A DNA stretch of 64,000 nt, taken from positions 1,116,001 to 1,180,000 of the forward strand of contig NZ_AP025305.1 in the NCBI RefSeq assembly GCF_036492635.1. The letters are read 5' to 3'. The position numbers and the translations under genes are program-made. Source of the stretch: Aureibacter tunicatorum. Lineage in GTDB: Bacteria > Bacteroidota > Bacteroidia > Cytophagales > Cyclobacteriaceae. Below, one piece after another: positions 63,688 to 64,000 of this stretch. A model generated the notes under the pieces. The model was not told where the DNA came from and ran no database searches. It saw only the letters and a program-made list of their open reading frames with translations. The first letter of the stretch is position 1. Each line of letters opens with the position of its first letter.

Positions 63688-64000
63688 ATGAGTAAAGTAG
63701 TGATATTAGGAGGTGGTGAAAGTGGAATTGGAGCGGCTGTTTTAGCCAAGAAGAAGGGTTTTGAAACTTTTTTATCGGATTTTGGCGTATTGAACCGTCA
63801 GTATAAAGAAGAGCTTGAACTTCAAAATATTGATTTTGAAGAAGAAGGTCATACAGAAAGTTTGATTCTTGATGCCGACATGATAATTAAAAGTCCTGGT
63901 ATACCAGGGACAATTCCATTATTAAAAAAAGCGAAAGACAATGGAATTAAGATTGTCTCTGAAATCGAATTTGCTTTTGAGCTTACAGGTGCTAATGTCA
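63688..64000 (+). CDS. murD: UDP-N-acetylmuramoylalanine--D-glutamate ligase (partial)
   Basis: Only the first 104 codons are inside the window; the gene continues beyond it. The N-terminus MSKVVILGGGESGIGAAVLA is the MurD N-terminal nucleotide-fold signature, followed by ILDADMIIKSPGIPGTIPLL and VSEIEFAFEL, as in MurD enzymes that add D-glutamate to the stem peptide. It starts 6 bases after mraY and continues the dcw order. Confidence 0.9.
   Translation, partial: MSKVVILGGGESGIGAAVLAKKKGFETFLSDFGVLNRQYKEELELQNIDFEEEGHTESLILDADMIIKSPGIPGTIPLLKKAKDNGIKIVSEIEFAFELTGANV

Noticed and set aside
1-64000. tRNA or rRNA genes
   Set aside because: I saw no rRNA-like sequence or tRNA cloverleaf by eye in the gaps; a covariance-model scan would be needed to be certain.

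Overview
The window is an AT-rich chromosomal segment from a member of the phylum Bacteroidota, most likely a free-living Cytophagia-type bacterium; I cannot name the genus from sequence alone. The evidence is a PorP/SprF-family protein beside a 3465-residue secreted protein with a gliding-motility-associated (type IX secretion, type B) C-terminal domain, TonB-dependent receptors of the OMP_b-brl and BtuB types, Bat-type VWA/DUF58 genes, many short-tailed lipoproteins, and several TAnnTTTG -7 promoter elements. I recognise no rRNA, tRNA, CRISPR array or prophage.

Layout. 1-3914: the end of an outer-membrane barrel gene and three successive lipoprotein genes, the last with a parallel beta-helix. 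4025-9196: RhlE-type RNA helicase, a racemase-like protein, aldo/keto reductase, a POT peptide transporter and a HEAT-repeat protein. 9579-15374: a TetR regulator with a palindrome in front of it, then a LolA-like protein, two FtsX-type permeases, an ATPase and an outer-membrane barrel. This looks like a complete regulated trans-envelope export system. 15500-17541: a solitary C5-cytosine methyltransferase and an intact IS982-family element with terminal repeats. 17557-21136: a MORN-type protein and two genes for cell-envelope proteins. 21432-21991: a tandem array of four 29-31-residue microproteins that standard ORF cut-offs miss; this is the most novel item here. 22151-27482: an M24 aminopeptidase and the glpK-glpD-glpF glycerol operon. 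27518-33738: nadE, yggS, a LysE-type exporter and a short Bat cluster. 34089-38658: a DUF4296-type lipoprotein, mutS2, an SCO protein, a conserved small protein and a small DMT-type membrane protein. 38925-44925: an OMP_b-brl TonB receptor, then a cobalamin riboswitch controlling btuB and a YncE/DUF5074-like lipoprotein. 45501-57331: PorP/SprF plus the giant type IX substrate. 57594-64000: the division and cell-wall (dcw) cluster rsmH-ftsL-ftsI-murE-mraY-murD, running off the end of the window.

How the genes work together. The glp genes import, phosphorylate and oxidise glycerol. The B12 riboswitch tunes uptake of cobalamin across the outer membrane. The dcw genes make and cross-link peptidoglycan precursors at the septum; the DNPR motif in MurE predicts meso-diaminopimelate peptidoglycan. 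The PorP/giant-adhesin pair and the other barrels and lipoproteins build the cell surface. Intrinsic terminators are clear after several operons (6914, 22068, 23464, 27486, 37080, 41391, 44948, 46563, 57363) and support these operon boundaries.
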